Assembly: GCA_964633205.1 (NCBI GenBank)
Contig: CAZWFN010000028.1
Location: 1 to 51,947 of the forward strand
Reading direction: 5' to 3'
Length of the DNA: 51,947 nucleotides
Source: CAYVQE01 sp964633205
GTDB lineage: Bacteria; Myxococcota; B64-G9
Within the stretch, counting starts at the first letter, position 1. Every line of letters starts with the position of its first letter. Under the pieces are notes generated by a model, which had not been told where the DNA came from, made no database searches, and saw only the letters and a program-made list of their open reading frames with translations. Positions 24,953 through 35,416 of this stretch are shown here, one piece after another. Made by a program: the position numbers and the translations under genes.

Positions 24953-25927
24953 TCAGCCCGACCGGCGCCGCAACCAGTCGACCACCAACGGAAAGACCTC
25001 GCGCGCCGCCTGCTTGCCCACCACCATGTCGCCGTGCCCGTAATCGATGGAGAAGCCCTGGGCGCGGCCGAGTTCGATCTGCTCGACCTGTCGGCTGCCC
25101 AGGCGCTCGACCTGACGGCGGGTGTAGCGCGGCGGCGCCATCCGGTCGCTGACGCCCGAGATGAACAGGCACGGTAAGCTGACCCGGCCCAGGTGGGCCG
25201 AGTAGGAGAAGGAGCGATCGGCCGAGCGGAACTCGCCCGAACGGACCCAGTCCGAAAACTGCAAGATGATGCGCGGCGCCTCGTTGGTCACCAGCTTGTG
25301 GAACAGATCCTGCACCGTCTCGTCGTCGACGTTGTCCGGGTTGGCCAGGTAGCGCAGGAAGAAATCGAGTGCCCGCGACGAGCGCTGCATCAGCGGCAAC
25401 GCCCGGCGACCCCAGCGTTCCTGGTCCATGGTCGGCAGCACCCGGTGGACCTGGGCCATCCAGCCCCAGGCCTTGATCAGCCACTGGCGGCGGCCGAATA
25501 CCAGCGGCGTGGCGAACAGCACCAGCGAGCACAGATCGTCCTGGCCGTAGCTCTCGGCGTAGGCCACCCCGAGCATGCCGCCCATGGAATGGCCCACCCA
25601 GTGCAGCGGCCGACCGGTCCGCTCGCGCACCAGGGCCACCGCCCGGCGCAGATCGCGGTGGAGGAAGTCCTCGAAGTCCCAATCGGCCACCGCCCCCGGC
25701 GGCACCGGGCTCTTGCCCCGGCCCCGCAGCTCGATCACCCAGGCGTCGAAGCCGGCGCCGGCGGCGTGTTGGGCCAGGCTGTGGCGCGGGTTGAGGTCGA
25801 AGTTGTAGCGGTTGGCGCCCATGCCGTGGACGAACAGCACCGGCGCGCCCGGCGAACCGGCCGCGGGCCGGTAGCGGTGGAGGTGGATGCGCCAGCCGTC
25901 GTCGGTCTCTATCTGGTGTGTCTCCAT
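24953..25927 (-). CDS. Alpha/beta hydrolase, lipase/esterase-like
   Basis: This 324-residue protein has an alpha/beta-hydrolase fold. The oxyanion-side motif is FVHGMGANR (33-40) and the nucleophile elbow is GHSMGG with Ser114. A C-terminal SGVSDRMAPP gives the acidic residue and DYGHGDMVVG the catalytic histidine. No signal peptide is visible, so it is probably cytoplasmic or loosely membrane-associated. Start ATG 25927 has GGCGAGGCG upstream and lies only 20 nt after the symporter stop, so the two form an operon. The spacing YNFD after the HGMG motif resembles polyhydroxyalkanoate-synthase-like and lysosomal acid lipase relatives. The substrate is not deducible. Confidence 0.9.
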   Translation of the reverse strand: METHQIETDDGWRIHLHRYRPAAGSPGAPVLFVHGMGANRYNFDLNPRHSLAQHAAGAGFDAWVIELRGRGKSPVPPGAVADWDFEDFLHRDLRRAVALVRERTGRPLHWVGHSMGGMLGVAYAESYGQDDLCSLVLFATPLVFGRRQWLIKAWGWMAQVHRVLPTMDQERWGRRALPLMQRSSRALDFFLRYLANPDNVDDETVQDLFHKLVTNEAPRIILQFSDWVRSGEFRSADRSFSYSAHLGRVSLPCLFISGVSDRMAPPRYTRRQVERLGSRQVEQIELGRAQGFSIDYGHGDMVVGKQAAREVFPLVVDWLRRRSG

Positions 25928-25947
25928 CGATCGCCTCGCCGCGGCGC

Positions 25948-27417
25948 TCAATCCGGCTCGCCCGGCCACGGGGATGGGCCTTCGGTCAACAGCAGCGTCA
26001 GCCCGACGAAGACCGCCGCCGAGGCGGTCAGTCCGAAGACATTGCTGTCGAGCCCCAGCGGCAGGGTCCAGGCCTCCAGCTTCACCCCGACCTCCAGCGC
26101 CACCGTGGTGGTGCCGCCGATCACCATGGCCGCCAGCGCCGCCGGCGGGCTGCGGCGTTTCCAGAACAGCGCGCCCAGCACCGGCACCAGCAGGCCCGAG
26201 ACCATGAAGGCGTAGGAGTAGAGCATCAGGCCCAGCACGCTGGTCATGGCCGAAGCCAGCAGCAGCGCCAGCACGCCCAGGCCCAGGGTGGTCACCTGCG
26301 AGGAGCGCAGGAAGGCGCGGCCGACGAGCTGGCGCCGGCGGAAGTGACCGATCACGTCGCTGACCAGGTTGCCCGAGCTGGCCATCAGGCAGCTGTCGGC
26401 GGTCGACAGGATGGCCGAGAAGTAGGCCGACATCATGATGCCCATCAGCCCCACCGGCAGCACCGTGCGCAGCAGCATGGGCAGGCCGGTCTCGGGGTCG
26501 GTGGCCGAGGTGTTCTCCACGCCCAGGTAGTCGAACATGCCCTGATCGGCGGCCACCCGGGCCATCAGCCCCAGCGCCACGCCCAGAAAGGCCATCACCG
26601 GCCACTCCAGCAGCCCGGCCAGGTACCAGGCGCGCCGGGCGGTGCGCTCGTCGCGGCAGGCGTAGATGCGCTGGTAGAGCGTCATGCCCACGAACCAGAT
26701 GGGGATGATGGTCACCGCCCAGTAGACCGCCTTCTGCCAGCTCAGGTTGCTCAAGCTGAGCAGCTCGGGCCGGACCGTGGCGCGGATGGCCTCCCAGCCG
26801 CCCACCGCCTCGTAGCAAACCGGGATGCCGACGAGCAGCAGGCCGAACATCAGGATCATCCACTGCACGGTGTCGGTGTAGATGACCGCCTTGAGCCCGC
26901 CCATGACCGTGTAGGCCACGGCGATGATGCCCATGATCCACAGCGCCTGATCCTGGCTCAGGTCGGCGAAGGTGCCGTTGGCCAGCTTGGCCCCGGCCAG
27001 GATCTGCGAGCTGGTGAAGCCCAGGTAGCCCACCGCCGAGATGATGCCGGCCGCCAGCGCCACCCGGCGGTCGAAGAAGACGCGGAAGATCTCGGGGAAG
27101 GTCAGCGCCTGGTCGAAGGCCGGGTTGCGCTTGACCCGTGGGATCAACAGCACCGCCGCCAGCCAGGCCCCCAGCAGGCCGGTGAACAGCATCCAGGATC
27201 CGGACAGGCCCATGCTGAAGCCCAGCCCGCCCAGGCCGATGGAGAAACCGCCGCCGACGTCGGTGGCCACCACCGAAAACCCCACGTGCCACGATCCCAT
27301 CTTGCGCCCGCCGACGTAGTAGTCGTCGGCGTCCTTGTTGCGCTGCAGAAAATAGAAACCGAAGGCCAGCATGCCGGCCATGTAAGCGACGAAGATGATG
27401 AAGTCCAGCGGATGCAT
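25948..27417 (-). CDS. Sodium:solute symporter (SSS family)
   Basis: This 489-residue polytopic protein has about 13 hydrophobic helices, the usual SSS length. Diagnostic segments are DDYYVGGRKMGSWHVGFSVVATDVGGG near the N-terminus, PEIFRVFFDRRVAL, YTVMGGLKAVIYTDTVQWMIL, and the later SAILSTADSCLMASSGNL that carries sodium-site Ser/Thr residues. It should import a solute with Na+ through the inner membrane; the substrate is unknown. It is the first gene of a unit with the alpha/beta hydrolase. There is no convincing Shine-Dalgarno before ATG 27417; a 24-bp hairpin occupies that position. Confidence 0.93.
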   Translation of the reverse strand: MHPLDFIIFVAYMAGMLAFGFYFLQRNKDADDYYVGGRKMGSWHVGFSVVATDVGGGFSIGLGGLGFSMGLSGSWMLFTGLLGAWLAAVLLIPRVKRNPAFDQALTFPEIFRVFFDRRVALAAGIISAVGYLGFTSSQILAGAKLANGTFADLSQDQALWIMGIIAVAYTVMGGLKAVIYTDTVQWMILMFGLLLVGIPVCYEAVGGWEAIRATVRPELLSLSNLSWQKAVYWAVTIIPIWFVGMTLYQRIYACRDERTARRAWYLAGLLEWPVMAFLGVALGLMARVAADQGMFDYLGVENTSATDPETGLPMLLRTVLPVGLMGIMMSAYFSAILSTADSCLMASSGNLVSDVIGHFRRRQLVGRAFLRSSQVTTLGLGVLALLLASAMTSVLGLMLYSYAFMVSGLLVPVLGALFWKRRSPPAALAAMVIGGTTTVALEVGVKLEAWTLPLGLDSNVFGLTASAAVFVGLTLLLTEGPSPWPGEPD

Positions 27418-27419
27418 CG

Positions 27420-27443
27420 GGCCGCATGATAGGCCATGCGGCC
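27420..27443. promoter_or_regulatory. Inverted repeat just upstream of the symporter start
   Basis: Perfect 9-bp arms GGCCGCATG and CATGCGGCC flank a 6-nt loop, ending 2 nt before the symporter start codon on the minus strand. The position replaces the ribosome-binding site. It could be a translational hairpin or an operator in the divergent region shared with the YggS-like gene. Confidence 0.5.
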
Positions 27444-27507
27444 GACCCGACGCAAACCCGCGATCACCGCCGTTGCGCATCGGCCCGCGGGTGATTACCA
27501 TGAAGCC

Positions 27508-28170
27508 ATGGACGCCGCGACCATCGAGACCAATGTGCGCCGCATCCTCGACGAGCTGCCCGAGCACGTGACCCTGGTGGCCGCCGGCAAGATGCGCACC
27601 CCCGAAGAGCAGCTGGCCGCCGCCGCCGCAGGCGTGACCGTCATCGGCCACAACTACGTCCAGCAGGCCGAGGCCGCCCGGGCCGCGGTGGGCGATCGGG
27701 TGCGCTGGCACCTGATCGGCCACCTGCAGCGCAACAAGGCCAAGAAAGCGGTCGAGCTGTTCGACATGGTCGAGTCGCTGGACTCCGAGCGGTTGGCCCG
27801 CGCGCTGGACAAGGCGGCGGCCAAGGCCGGCCGGGTGCTGCCGGTGCTGATCGAGGTCAACTCCGGCGAGGAGCAGAGCAAGGACGGCATCATGCCCGAC
27901 GCGGTCGAGGGTCTGGCCCGCCAGCTGGCCGCCGTCGAGCACCTGGAGCTGCAGGGGCTGATGACCATGGGCCCCTACGACCCGGACCCCGAGCGGATGC
28001 GCCCTTACTTCCGCAAGACCCGCGAGCTGTTCGACATGCTGGCGGCCGCCGACATCCCGGGCGTGCAGATGCGCTGGCTGTCCATGGGCATGAGCGATTC
28101 CTTTCGGGTGGCCATCGAGGAAGGCGCCAACCTGGTACGCATCGGCAGCGCCCTGTTCGGCCCGAGGTAG
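27508..28170 (+). CDS. YggS-family PLP homeostasis protein, divergent type
   Basis: This 220-residue protein has the single TIM-barrel of YggS/PROSC, which binds pyridoxal phosphate and buffers it in the cytoplasm. The PLP lysine is Lys28 in LVAAGKMRTPEE, where classical members have AVSK. Other marks are IGHNYVQQAEAA (FGENYVQE in classical members), RWHLIGHLQRNKAK and the phosphate-binding end RWLSMGMSDSFRVAIEEGANLVRIGSALFG. The start is ATG 27508; the ribosome-binding site is weak. It is followed 3 nt later by the PAP2 gene. The altered lysine context places it in a side branch of the family. Confidence 0.88.
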   Translation: MDAATIETNVRRILDELPEHVTLVAAGKMRTPEEQLAAAAAGVTVIGHNYVQQAEAARAAVGDRVRWHLIGHLQRNKAKKAVELFDMVESLDSERLARALDKAAAKAGRVLPVLIEVNSGEEQSKDGIMPDAVEGLARQLAAVEHLELQGLMTMGPYDPDPERMRPYFRKTRELFDMLAAADIPGVQMRWLSMGMSDSFRVAIEEGANLVRIGSALFGPR

Positions 28171-28173
28171 GCG

Positions 28174-28830
28174 GTGGTGGTGGTGTTCTGGCGCTGGTGG
28201 GCCGCCGGTCTGCTGCTGTGGGCGGTAGCGCTGATGGCGGCCGCGCCCCATGACCTGGCGCTGTCGCAGACGTTGAGCGACCGCCAGGCGCTGGACGCCC
28301 GCCTGGTCGACTATACCGGCGAGCTGCCCGGTTGGCTGTTGATCGCCGCCGGCCTGGCGGCCCTGGTGGCCGGGCGCCGCCCCGGCTCGGCCTGGCGGCC
28401 GTGGCGGCCGGCGGCCGCGGCGCTGCTGGCCCAGGCGCTGCTGATCCCGCTGCTGCTCACCCAGCTGCTCAAGCTGCTGTGGGGCCGGGTGCGTTTCTAC
28501 CAGCTACAAGCCGATCTGAGCGACTACACCCCGTTCTGGCAGCCGGCCGGCATCGGCGCCGGCAAGTCCTTTCCCTCGGGCCACGTGTCCATGAGCGTGG
28601 TCATGGCCAGCCTGCCCTTCATGCTGTGGGCCAGCGGCCGGCGCCGGGCCGCGCTGCTGGTCGGCGCGGCGGTGGCCCTGTGGGGCCTGTGGGTCAGCTG
28701 GGGCCGCATCCGGGCCGGCTCGCACTATCTGACCGATTGCCTGTTCTCGCTCGGGGTGGGTTGGCTGGCCGGCGCCCTGCTGGCCTGGATCATATCTCGC
28801 CGCGCTGCTGCCGCTCACCCAGCACCTTGA
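28174..28830 (+). CDS. PAP2-superfamily membrane phosphatase
   Basis: This 218-residue protein has about six hydrophobic helices. The three phosphatase motifs are present: KLLWGRVRF, SFPSGHVSMS with the acid histidine, and RIRAGSHYLTD with the nucleophile histidine. It should dephosphorylate a lipid phosphate such as phosphatidic acid, phosphatidylglycerol phosphate or undecaprenyl pyrophosphate at the outer face of the inner membrane. The start is in a run of GTG codons (first at 28174) with GAGGTAGG upstream. Its 3' end overlaps the convergent threonine dehydrogenase gene by 41 nt. Confidence 0.9.
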   Translation: MVVVFWRWWAAGLLLWAVALMAAAPHDLALSQTLSDRQALDARLVDYTGELPGWLLIAAGLAALVAGRRPGSAWRPWRPAAAALLAQALLIPLLLTQLLKLLWGRVRFYQLQADLSDYTPFWQPAGIGAGKSFPSGHVSMSVVMASLPFMLWASGRRRAALLVGAAVALWGLWVSWGRIRAGSHYLTDCLFSLGVGWLAGALLAWIISRRAAAAHPAP

Positions 28831-29752
28831 GCATGTCGGCGGTCATGCGCTCCAGATCGTAGTCGGGCGCCCAGCCCCACTCCTGGCGGGCGGCCGAGTC
28901 GTCCATCTCGTTGGGCCAGCTCTCGGCGATGGCCTGGCGCACCGGATCCACCTCGTGATCCATGGCGAAGTCGGGCCGGTGCTGCTGGATGGCGGCCAGC
29001 GCGTGCTCGGGCGCGAAGCTCATGGCGGTGACGTTGAAGGCGTTGCGGTGGGTCAGCTTATCCGGGTCGGCCTCCATCAGGTCGATGGCCGCCTTGATGG
29101 CGTCGGGCATGTACATCATGTCCAGGTAGGTGCCCGGTTTCAGGTAGCAGGTGTACTTCTCGCCCTTGACCGCCGCGTAGTAGATGGCCACCGCGTAGTC
29201 GGTGGTGCCGCCGCCGGGCAGGGTCTCGTTGGAGATGATACCCGGGTAGCGCACCCCGCGGGTGTCGACGCCGAAGCGCTTGTGGTAGTAGTCGCACAGC
29301 AGCTCGCCCGAGACCTTGGTCACCCCGTACATGGTATTGGGCCGCTGCACGGTGTCCTGCGGCGTCTTGTCCAGCGGCGTGCCGGGGCCGAAGGCGCCGA
29401 TGGAGCTGGGGGTGAAAACGGCGCATTCGTGCTCGCGGGCGATCTCGAGCACGTTGTACAGGCCGTTGATGTTGACCTCCCAGGCGAGCTGCGGCTTGGC
29501 CTCGGCCACCGCCGACAGGATGGCGGCCAGGTGGTAGATGGTGTCGATCTGGTACTTGGCCACCACCTGCTGCAGGCGCTCGGGCTCGGTGCAGTCGGCC
29601 CACTCGAAGGGCCCCGAGTCGCGCAGCTTGGCCGAGGGCTCGGTCTTGCGGCCGCAGGCCACCACCGCGTCTGCGCCGTAGCGCTCGCGCAGCGCCAGCG
29701 TCAGCTCCGATCCGATCTGCCCCACCGCTCCGGTCACCATGATGCGCTTCAT
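28790..29752 (-). CDS. SDR-type L-threonine 3-dehydrogenase
   Basis: This 320-residue protein is an extended short-chain dehydrogenase. The NAD-binding Rossmann motif is VTGAVGQIGSE (Gly8, Gly11, Gly14), and the catalytic part is FTPSSIGAFG with Ser116/117 and MYGVTK with Tyr142 and Lys146. The later PGGGTTDYAV and GTYLDMMYMPDA are characteristic of the epimerase-like threonine dehydrogenases, which oxidise L-threonine to 2-amino-3-ketobutyrate. ATG 29752 is chosen over ATG 29758 because GGAGG then sits at 7 nt. A KBL partner is not seen. The alternative is a sugar-nucleotide epimerase, which fits these motifs less well. Confidence 0.9.
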   Translation of the reverse strand: MKRIMVTGAVGQIGSELTLALRERYGADAVVACGRKTEPSAKLRDSGPFEWADCTEPERLQQVVAKYQIDTIYHLAAILSAVAEAKPQLAWEVNINGLYNVLEIAREHECAVFTPSSIGAFGPGTPLDKTPQDTVQRPNTMYGVTKVSGELLCDYYHKRFGVDTRGVRYPGIISNETLPGGGTTDYAVAIYYAAVKGEKYTCYLKPGTYLDMMYMPDAIKAAIDLMEADPDKLTHRNAFNVTAMSFAPEHALAAIQQHRPDFAMDHEVDPVRQAIAESWPNEMDDSAARQEWGWAPDYDLERMTADMLKVLGERQQRGEI

Positions 29753-29905
29753 CGTCATTCCTCCAGGGCTGCGCTTCGCCCCCCCCTGGGCCGCATTCGC
29801 CCGGTTCGGGTTGTTCTCGGGATCTTCGGTCCAAGGGCGAGGGCCACCGGAGCCGGATGGCGCTCGGCCACCGGCCCCGGCACCGCCCGCGCTCACTGCC
29901 GGCGT

Positions 29906-30115
29906 CTATTGCCGGTACTTGAACGACACCTTGACCTTGGTCCGGTAGTTCATCACCTTGTTGTCGTCGAGCTTCATGTCGAGCTCGACCACCTCGGCCA
30001 CCCGGATGTCGTCCAGGCTCTTGCCCGCGGTCTCCACCGCGTTGCGGGCCGCCTCCTCCCAGGATTTTTCGCTCGACCCGACCAGCTCGATGATCTTGTA
30101 GACGCTCTCAGCCAT
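29906..30115 (-). CDS. Dodecin (flavin-binding dodecamer)
   Basis: This 69-residue protein matches dodecin over its full length: VYKIIELVGSSEKSWEEAA, then VETAGKSLDDIRVAEV and the final VMNYRTKVKVSFKY. Dodecins form hollow dodecamers that store and protect flavins or CoA in the cytoplasm. Usual flavin-stacking position Trp is present in KSWEEA. GGGGAGGAAG precedes ATG at good distance. It lies between the threonine dehydrogenase and the polytopic HELHH gene, all on the minus strand but separated by 68-153 nt. Confidence 0.95.
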   Translation of the reverse strand: MAESVYKIIELVGSSEKSWEEAARNAVETAGKSLDDIRVAEVVELDMKLDDNKVMNYRTKVKVSFKYRQ

Positions 30116-30183
30116 GACTTCCTCCCCTCGCGTGGTTGCATCCCCCCGAACGCAGGCAGCATCCCATCGCTTCCCGGGCCTTG

Positions 30184-32553
30184 TCAACGCGCTGCCGGGG
30201 GATCTCGTTCCGGGACGCGTTCGAACACCGGGGCCGGGGTGCCGAACAGGCGGCGGTGGAGGCGGTCGATGCGGCCGATCAGCTCGGCGTCGGCGAGCGC
30301 CTCCAGGCCGCGACCGGCCGCCCAGCGCTCGGCGGCCGTCCAGCGCCGCGCCGGCCGCTCGGGCCCGAGCAGGCGCTGCAGCAGAAAGGCCCGGGCCCGG
30401 CCGTGGCTGCCGCGGCGGCCGACCGGCCGGCCGATGGCGTCGAGCATCAGCGCCAGCCGCAGCCGGGCGTAGGCCGGGCCGGTGCGCAGCTCGCCCAGGT
30501 AGGCCCCCACCTCGGCCGTCACCGCCCGCACCGCCGACTCGGTGTGGTCGGGCAGGGCCGCCCACAGCGCGGCCGGAGGGTCGGGGTCGAGCCCCAGCCA
30601 GCGGTGGTGCAGCTCGTGGCGGATCAGGCCCTCGAACAGCGCCCGGCCCAGCGAACCGGCGGCGCCCAGCCCGGGATCGAAGTCCCCTTGGCCCAGCCGC
30701 ACCGCCGCCCGACGCGCGATCCCGCCCAGGGCGTCGCGCCGGCCGGCCACCAGGCTCAGGCGCTGGCGGATGAAATGGTCCAGCCGATCGCGGATCACTG
30801 TGACGAAGGTCTCCTCCTGCTCGGTCACACCCATGTAGGCCTCGGTCACGCCGAGCCGGTCCACCCGCTCCAGCTCCAGCACGGCCTGCGGCGGGCCGCC
30901 GCCGGCCGGGCGGTAGCGGCGGCAGGCCGCCACCCGGTAGACCAGCACGGCGAAGCGATCCCCGTCCGACCCGCCGCCGGGCCAGAGGCGGCTGCGCAGG
31001 TAGTACGGCACCCGCTGGCGGCGCAGCGAGCGGTTGAGCCGATCGCGCAGCCGCCGGATGCGGTGCAGCCGGTGGCGCCCGTGCAGACCCGCCGCCAGCA
31101 GCGCATCCAGCGCCGGCTCCAGCCCCACCACCCGATCGCCGAGCCGGTGCAGGGCGGCCTTCAGGTCGCGGTAGCCGGCCCGCTGCCGGTAGCGCTGGCG
31201 GCTGCGGTTCAGCTCCACCACCGCCGCCGGCAGCCGCTCGGCGAAGACCTCGCGCAACGCCGGGCTGTCCGGACCGGGGGCGCAGTCCGCCAGCGGCGGC
31301 GGCCGGTCGGCCAGCCACAGGCTCACCCCGGCCGCCGCGGCGACCAGGGCCAGGCAGCAGGCGCTCGGCCAGTGGCCGCGCTGCCACCAGGGCCAGCGCG
31401 GCCGACCGGCCGCGGCCGGCGGCGGCGCCGGGGCGCACTCCTCGCGCCGGCGCCGGTCGAGAAAGCGGATCACCGCCGACAGGTCGGCCTCGCCGGCACC
31501 CGGCACCGCCGCTGCCGCCGCCCGCCACAGCCGCAGCCGGCGGCGCACCAGCCAGCGCGGCAGCGGATGCAGCTCGGTCAGGCTGCGCTCGAGCCGCTCG
31601 GCCGGCCGCGGGTCCGACAGGGCGGCGGCCAGCAGCTCGTCGGCGCGGCTCATGCGGCCGAACTGCCAGGGCACCTCGGCCCAGGCGGCCCGCAGCAGCG
31701 CGGCCAGGCCCAGGGCGCCGCCGGCCACCACCACCAGCAGCAACACCGCCGCCCGCAGGTGGACCAGGGTATAGGCCGGCAGCGCCGGCAGGTTGCGCAG
31801 GCCGACCAGCAGACACAGCCCGGGCACGAAGCCGATGACCAGCGCGGCCAGTTGGCCGCCGCGGCCCGCCGGCCGCCGCAGCCAGATCTGTCCCGCCGCG
31901 GCCGCCAGCAGCAGCGGCCCGATCGACAGCACCTGCCCCAGCAGCAGGGCCACGCCTTCCAGCCCCTCGATCCCGGCCACCAGCTCGGCGATGCCGGCGC
32001 CGAGCGTCACCAGCGGCACGGCGCCGCGGTGGGGCAACAGGTAGAACAGCAACACCAGGCCGATGCCGGCCGTGACCAGCCAGCGCGCCAGCGGCCCGGG
32101 GTCGGCCACCATGGGGCGCGCCCCGCGGGGCTCGGCGAAATCGCGCGCCGCCAGCCGCAGCCCGGCGGCCACCAGCACCATGCCCGCCAACAGCAGCCAC
32201 AAGCAGCGGCCGAACAGCGCCGGCAGGCCGGCGGTCAGGTTGGCGTAGACCCCCAGCGGATGCGGCACCAGCCGCGACCAAAACGCCACCAGCCAACTGC
32301 CGCCCAACCCGGCCAGCATGGCCGCGGCCAGCCCCAGCTTGCCGGGGCGGCGGCGGAGCAGCCAGACGATCAGCCCGGCCGCCGCCAGCGGCAGCAGCAA
32401 GGCCACCACCCCGATGGGGGTCGCGTCCAGCAGCCCGTGCCAGGGCCAGATCGGCTCGCGACCGATGAAGTCGAAGGGCAGCAGGCCGGCCAGCAGCAGC
32501 AGGCCGACCATGGCCCGCAGGCTGGTCTCCAGGCCTTGTCGCTCGAGATCCAT
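30184..32553 (-). CDS. Polytopic membrane protein with HELHH metal motif, putative membrane metallopeptidase
   Basis: This 789-residue protein has about eight hydrophobic helices in residues 15-330, a charged basic region, another helix near 400-425 (SACCLALVAAAAGVSLWL), and a large C-terminal domain of about 360 residues. In that domain FEGLIRHELHHRWLG carries HELHH (646-650), a zincin-type HExxH. Glu672 and Glu681 follow and could be the third ligand, as in gluzincins. I know no family with this exact layout. The start is ATG 32553 with an extended -10 promoter 18 nt upstream. The HExxH reading could be chance; the surrounding helix pattern and nearby acidic residues make it likely but not certain. 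Confidence 0.65.
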   Translation of the reverse strand: MDLERQGLETSLRAMVGLLLLAGLLPFDFIGREPIWPWHGLLDATPIGVVALLLPLAAAGLIVWLLRRRPGKLGLAAAMLAGLGGSWLVAFWSRLVPHPLGVYANLTAGLPALFGRCLWLLLAGMVLVAAGLRLAARDFAEPRGARPMVADPGPLARWLVTAGIGLVLLFYLLPHRGAVPLVTLGAGIAELVAGIEGLEGVALLLGQVLSIGPLLLAAAAGQIWLRRPAGRGGQLAALVIGFVPGLCLLVGLRNLPALPAYTLVHLRAAVLLLVVVAGGALGLAALLRAAWAEVPWQFGRMSRADELLAAALSDPRPAERLERSLTELHPLPRWLVRRRLRLWRAAAAAVPGAGEADLSAVIRFLDRRRREECAPAPPPAAAGRPRWPWWQRGHWPSACCLALVAAAAGVSLWLADRPPPLADCAPGPDSPALREVFAERLPAAVVELNRSRQRYRQRAGYRDLKAALHRLGDRVVGLEPALDALLAAGLHGRHRLHRIRRLRDRLNRSLRRQRVPYYLRSRLWPGGGSDGDRFAVLVYRVAACRRYRPAGGGPPQAVLELERVDRLGVTEAYMGVTEQEETFVTVIRDRLDHFIRQRLSLVAGRRDALGGIARRAAVRLGQGDFDPGLGAAGSLGRALFEGLIRHELHHRWLGLDPDPPAALWAALPDHTESAVRAVTAEVGAYLGELRTGPAYARLRLALMLDAIGRPVGRRGSHGRARAFLLQRLLGPERPARRWTAAERWAAGRGLEALADAELIGRIDRLHRRLFGTPAPVFERVPERDPPAAR

Positions 32554-32570
32554 GGCGTTTCCCGGTCGCC

Positions 32571-32600
32571 AGTATAGCAACGCGCCGCGGTCGCGCCCAA
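32571..32600 (-). promoter_or_regulatory. Extended -10 promoter of the HELHH gene
   Basis: On the minus strand TGCTATACT gives an extended -10 (TATACT at 32576-32571). The -35 is a poor TTGGGC at 32600-32595 with an 18-nt spacer. The predicted leader is only about 11 nt. Confidence 0.5.
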
Positions 32601-32708
32601 TTGGTATCTTCGTCATCCCCCCTCGGGCCCGACGGCGAGCCGGCGCGCCGGCTTGACAGAGAGCGGCCCGCCGGTGGAATCTCGGACCGTCGCGGAGGTG
32701 GGCCAGCG

Positions 32709-33788
32709 ATGGCGCCGAGCAACCGACGCAGGATCGATCGCAAGAGCCGCAGCCGCCGGCAACCCGAGCGGCGCAGTCTGGACGGGGTGACCCGGCAGTG
32801 CCTCGAGCTGGCCCGCAAGCTACGCCGCGGCGAAGTGCTGGAGAGGACCTTGCGGGCGGTCACCCGCACCGCCGAGCTGCTGACCGCCTCGGATCAGGCC
32901 ACCCTGCGGCTGCTGGACGACAGCGGCAAACGCCTGCTGACCAGCGCGCGCGCCGGCCCGTCGGTCCACCGCCGGGGCAACACGCCGTTTCGCATCGGTG
33001 AGGGCTTCATCGGCTGGGTGGTGGTCCACCGGCAGGCCGAGCTGATCAACGCCGTGCGCTCCGATCCGCGCTTCGTCCAACGCAGCGGTCAGCTGTGGAC
33101 GCCCACCGGCATCCTGGCGGTGCCGCTGCTGGCCGACGGCGGCTGCATCGGGGTGCTCAGCACGGCCCGGCGCGACGGGCGCCGTTATCGGCCGCGCGAT
33201 CTGGAGCTGCTGGAGCTGGTGGCACAGCTGTCGGTGCCCTACCTCGAGATCGCCCGGCTCAAACGCCTGAACGAGAGCGACCCGCTGACCCTGCTGCACA
33301 ACCGGCGCCACCTGCAGGACCGGCTGCCGGACGAGATCCTGCACGCACGCCAACAGAAATCGCCGCTGGCGGTGGCCATGATGGATCTGGACCGTTTCAA
33401 GCGGGTCAACGACAGCCACGGCCACGACGTCGGCGACCAGGTGCTGATCGAGCTGGCCGACCGGCTGCGGCGGCTCAGCCGCGCCACCGACGTGATGGCC
33501 CGTTGGGGCGGCGAGGAGTTCTTCGCCATCTTTCCCCACACCACCCGCGAGCAGGCCCTGGCCATCGCTGAGCGGCTGCGCGCCGCGGTGGCCAGCGCCC
33601 CGTTCGCCACCAGTGCCGGGCCGATCGGCATGACCATCAGCCTGGGCCTGGCCATGCTCGGCGCCGGCGACAACGCCGCCAGCCTCGAACGGCGGGCCGA
33701 CCAGGCGCTCTACCGGGCCAAGCGCCGGGGCCGCGATCGGGTGCTGCTGGCCGGCTCCGGGCAGCCGGACGCAGGCTGCCGCGATTGA
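32709..33788 (+). CDS. GAF-GGDEF diguanylate cyclase
   Basis: This 359-residue soluble protein synthesises cyclic di-GMP. A basic N-terminus is followed by a GAF domain (about 30-180, with LRLLDDSGKRLL and GFIGWVV) and a GGDEF domain (190-350). The active-site loop is intact GGEEF at 267-271. An RATD at 258-261, five residues before it, is the inhibitory I-site, so product inhibition is expected. Metal-binding Asp226 is in MMDLDRFKRVND. GGAGGTG precedes ATG 32709 and a perfect TTGACA lies at 32653, though no good -10 follows. The next gene encodes an HD-GYP phosphodiesterase, so synthesis and breakdown are encoded side by side. Confidence 0.95.
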   Translation: MAPSNRRRIDRKSRSRRQPERRSLDGVTRQCLELARKLRRGEVLERTLRAVTRTAELLTASDQATLRLLDDSGKRLLTSARAGPSVHRRGNTPFRIGEGFIGWVVVHRQAELINAVRSDPRFVQRSGQLWTPTGILAVPLLADGGCIGVLSTARRDGRRYRPRDLELLELVAQLSVPYLEIARLKRLNESDPLTLLHNRRHLQDRLPDEILHARQQKSPLAVAMMDLDRFKRVNDSHGHDVGDQVLIELADRLRRLSRATDVMARWGGEEFFAIFPHTTREQALAIAERLRAAVASAPFATSAGPIGMTISLGLAMLGAGDNAASLERRADQALYRAKRRGRDRVLLAGSGQPDAGCRD

Positions 33789-33812
33789 CCGTCCGGGCGG
33801 GCCTGTGATAAA
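33785..33812 (+). promoter_or_regulatory. Candidate promoter of the HD-GYP response regulator
   Basis: TTGACC (33785-33790) overlaps the stop of the GGDEF gene, and GATAAA (33807-33812) follows after 16 nt. It lies 45 nt upstream of the TTG start and would allow separate control of the phosphodiesterase. Confidence 0.5.
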
Positions 33813-33856
33813 CATCATTTGGGATCGGCCGCAAATTCGAAAGGAAGTATGGGCTG

Positions 33857-35412
<1,556 letters not shown>

Positions 35413-35416
<4 letters not shown>

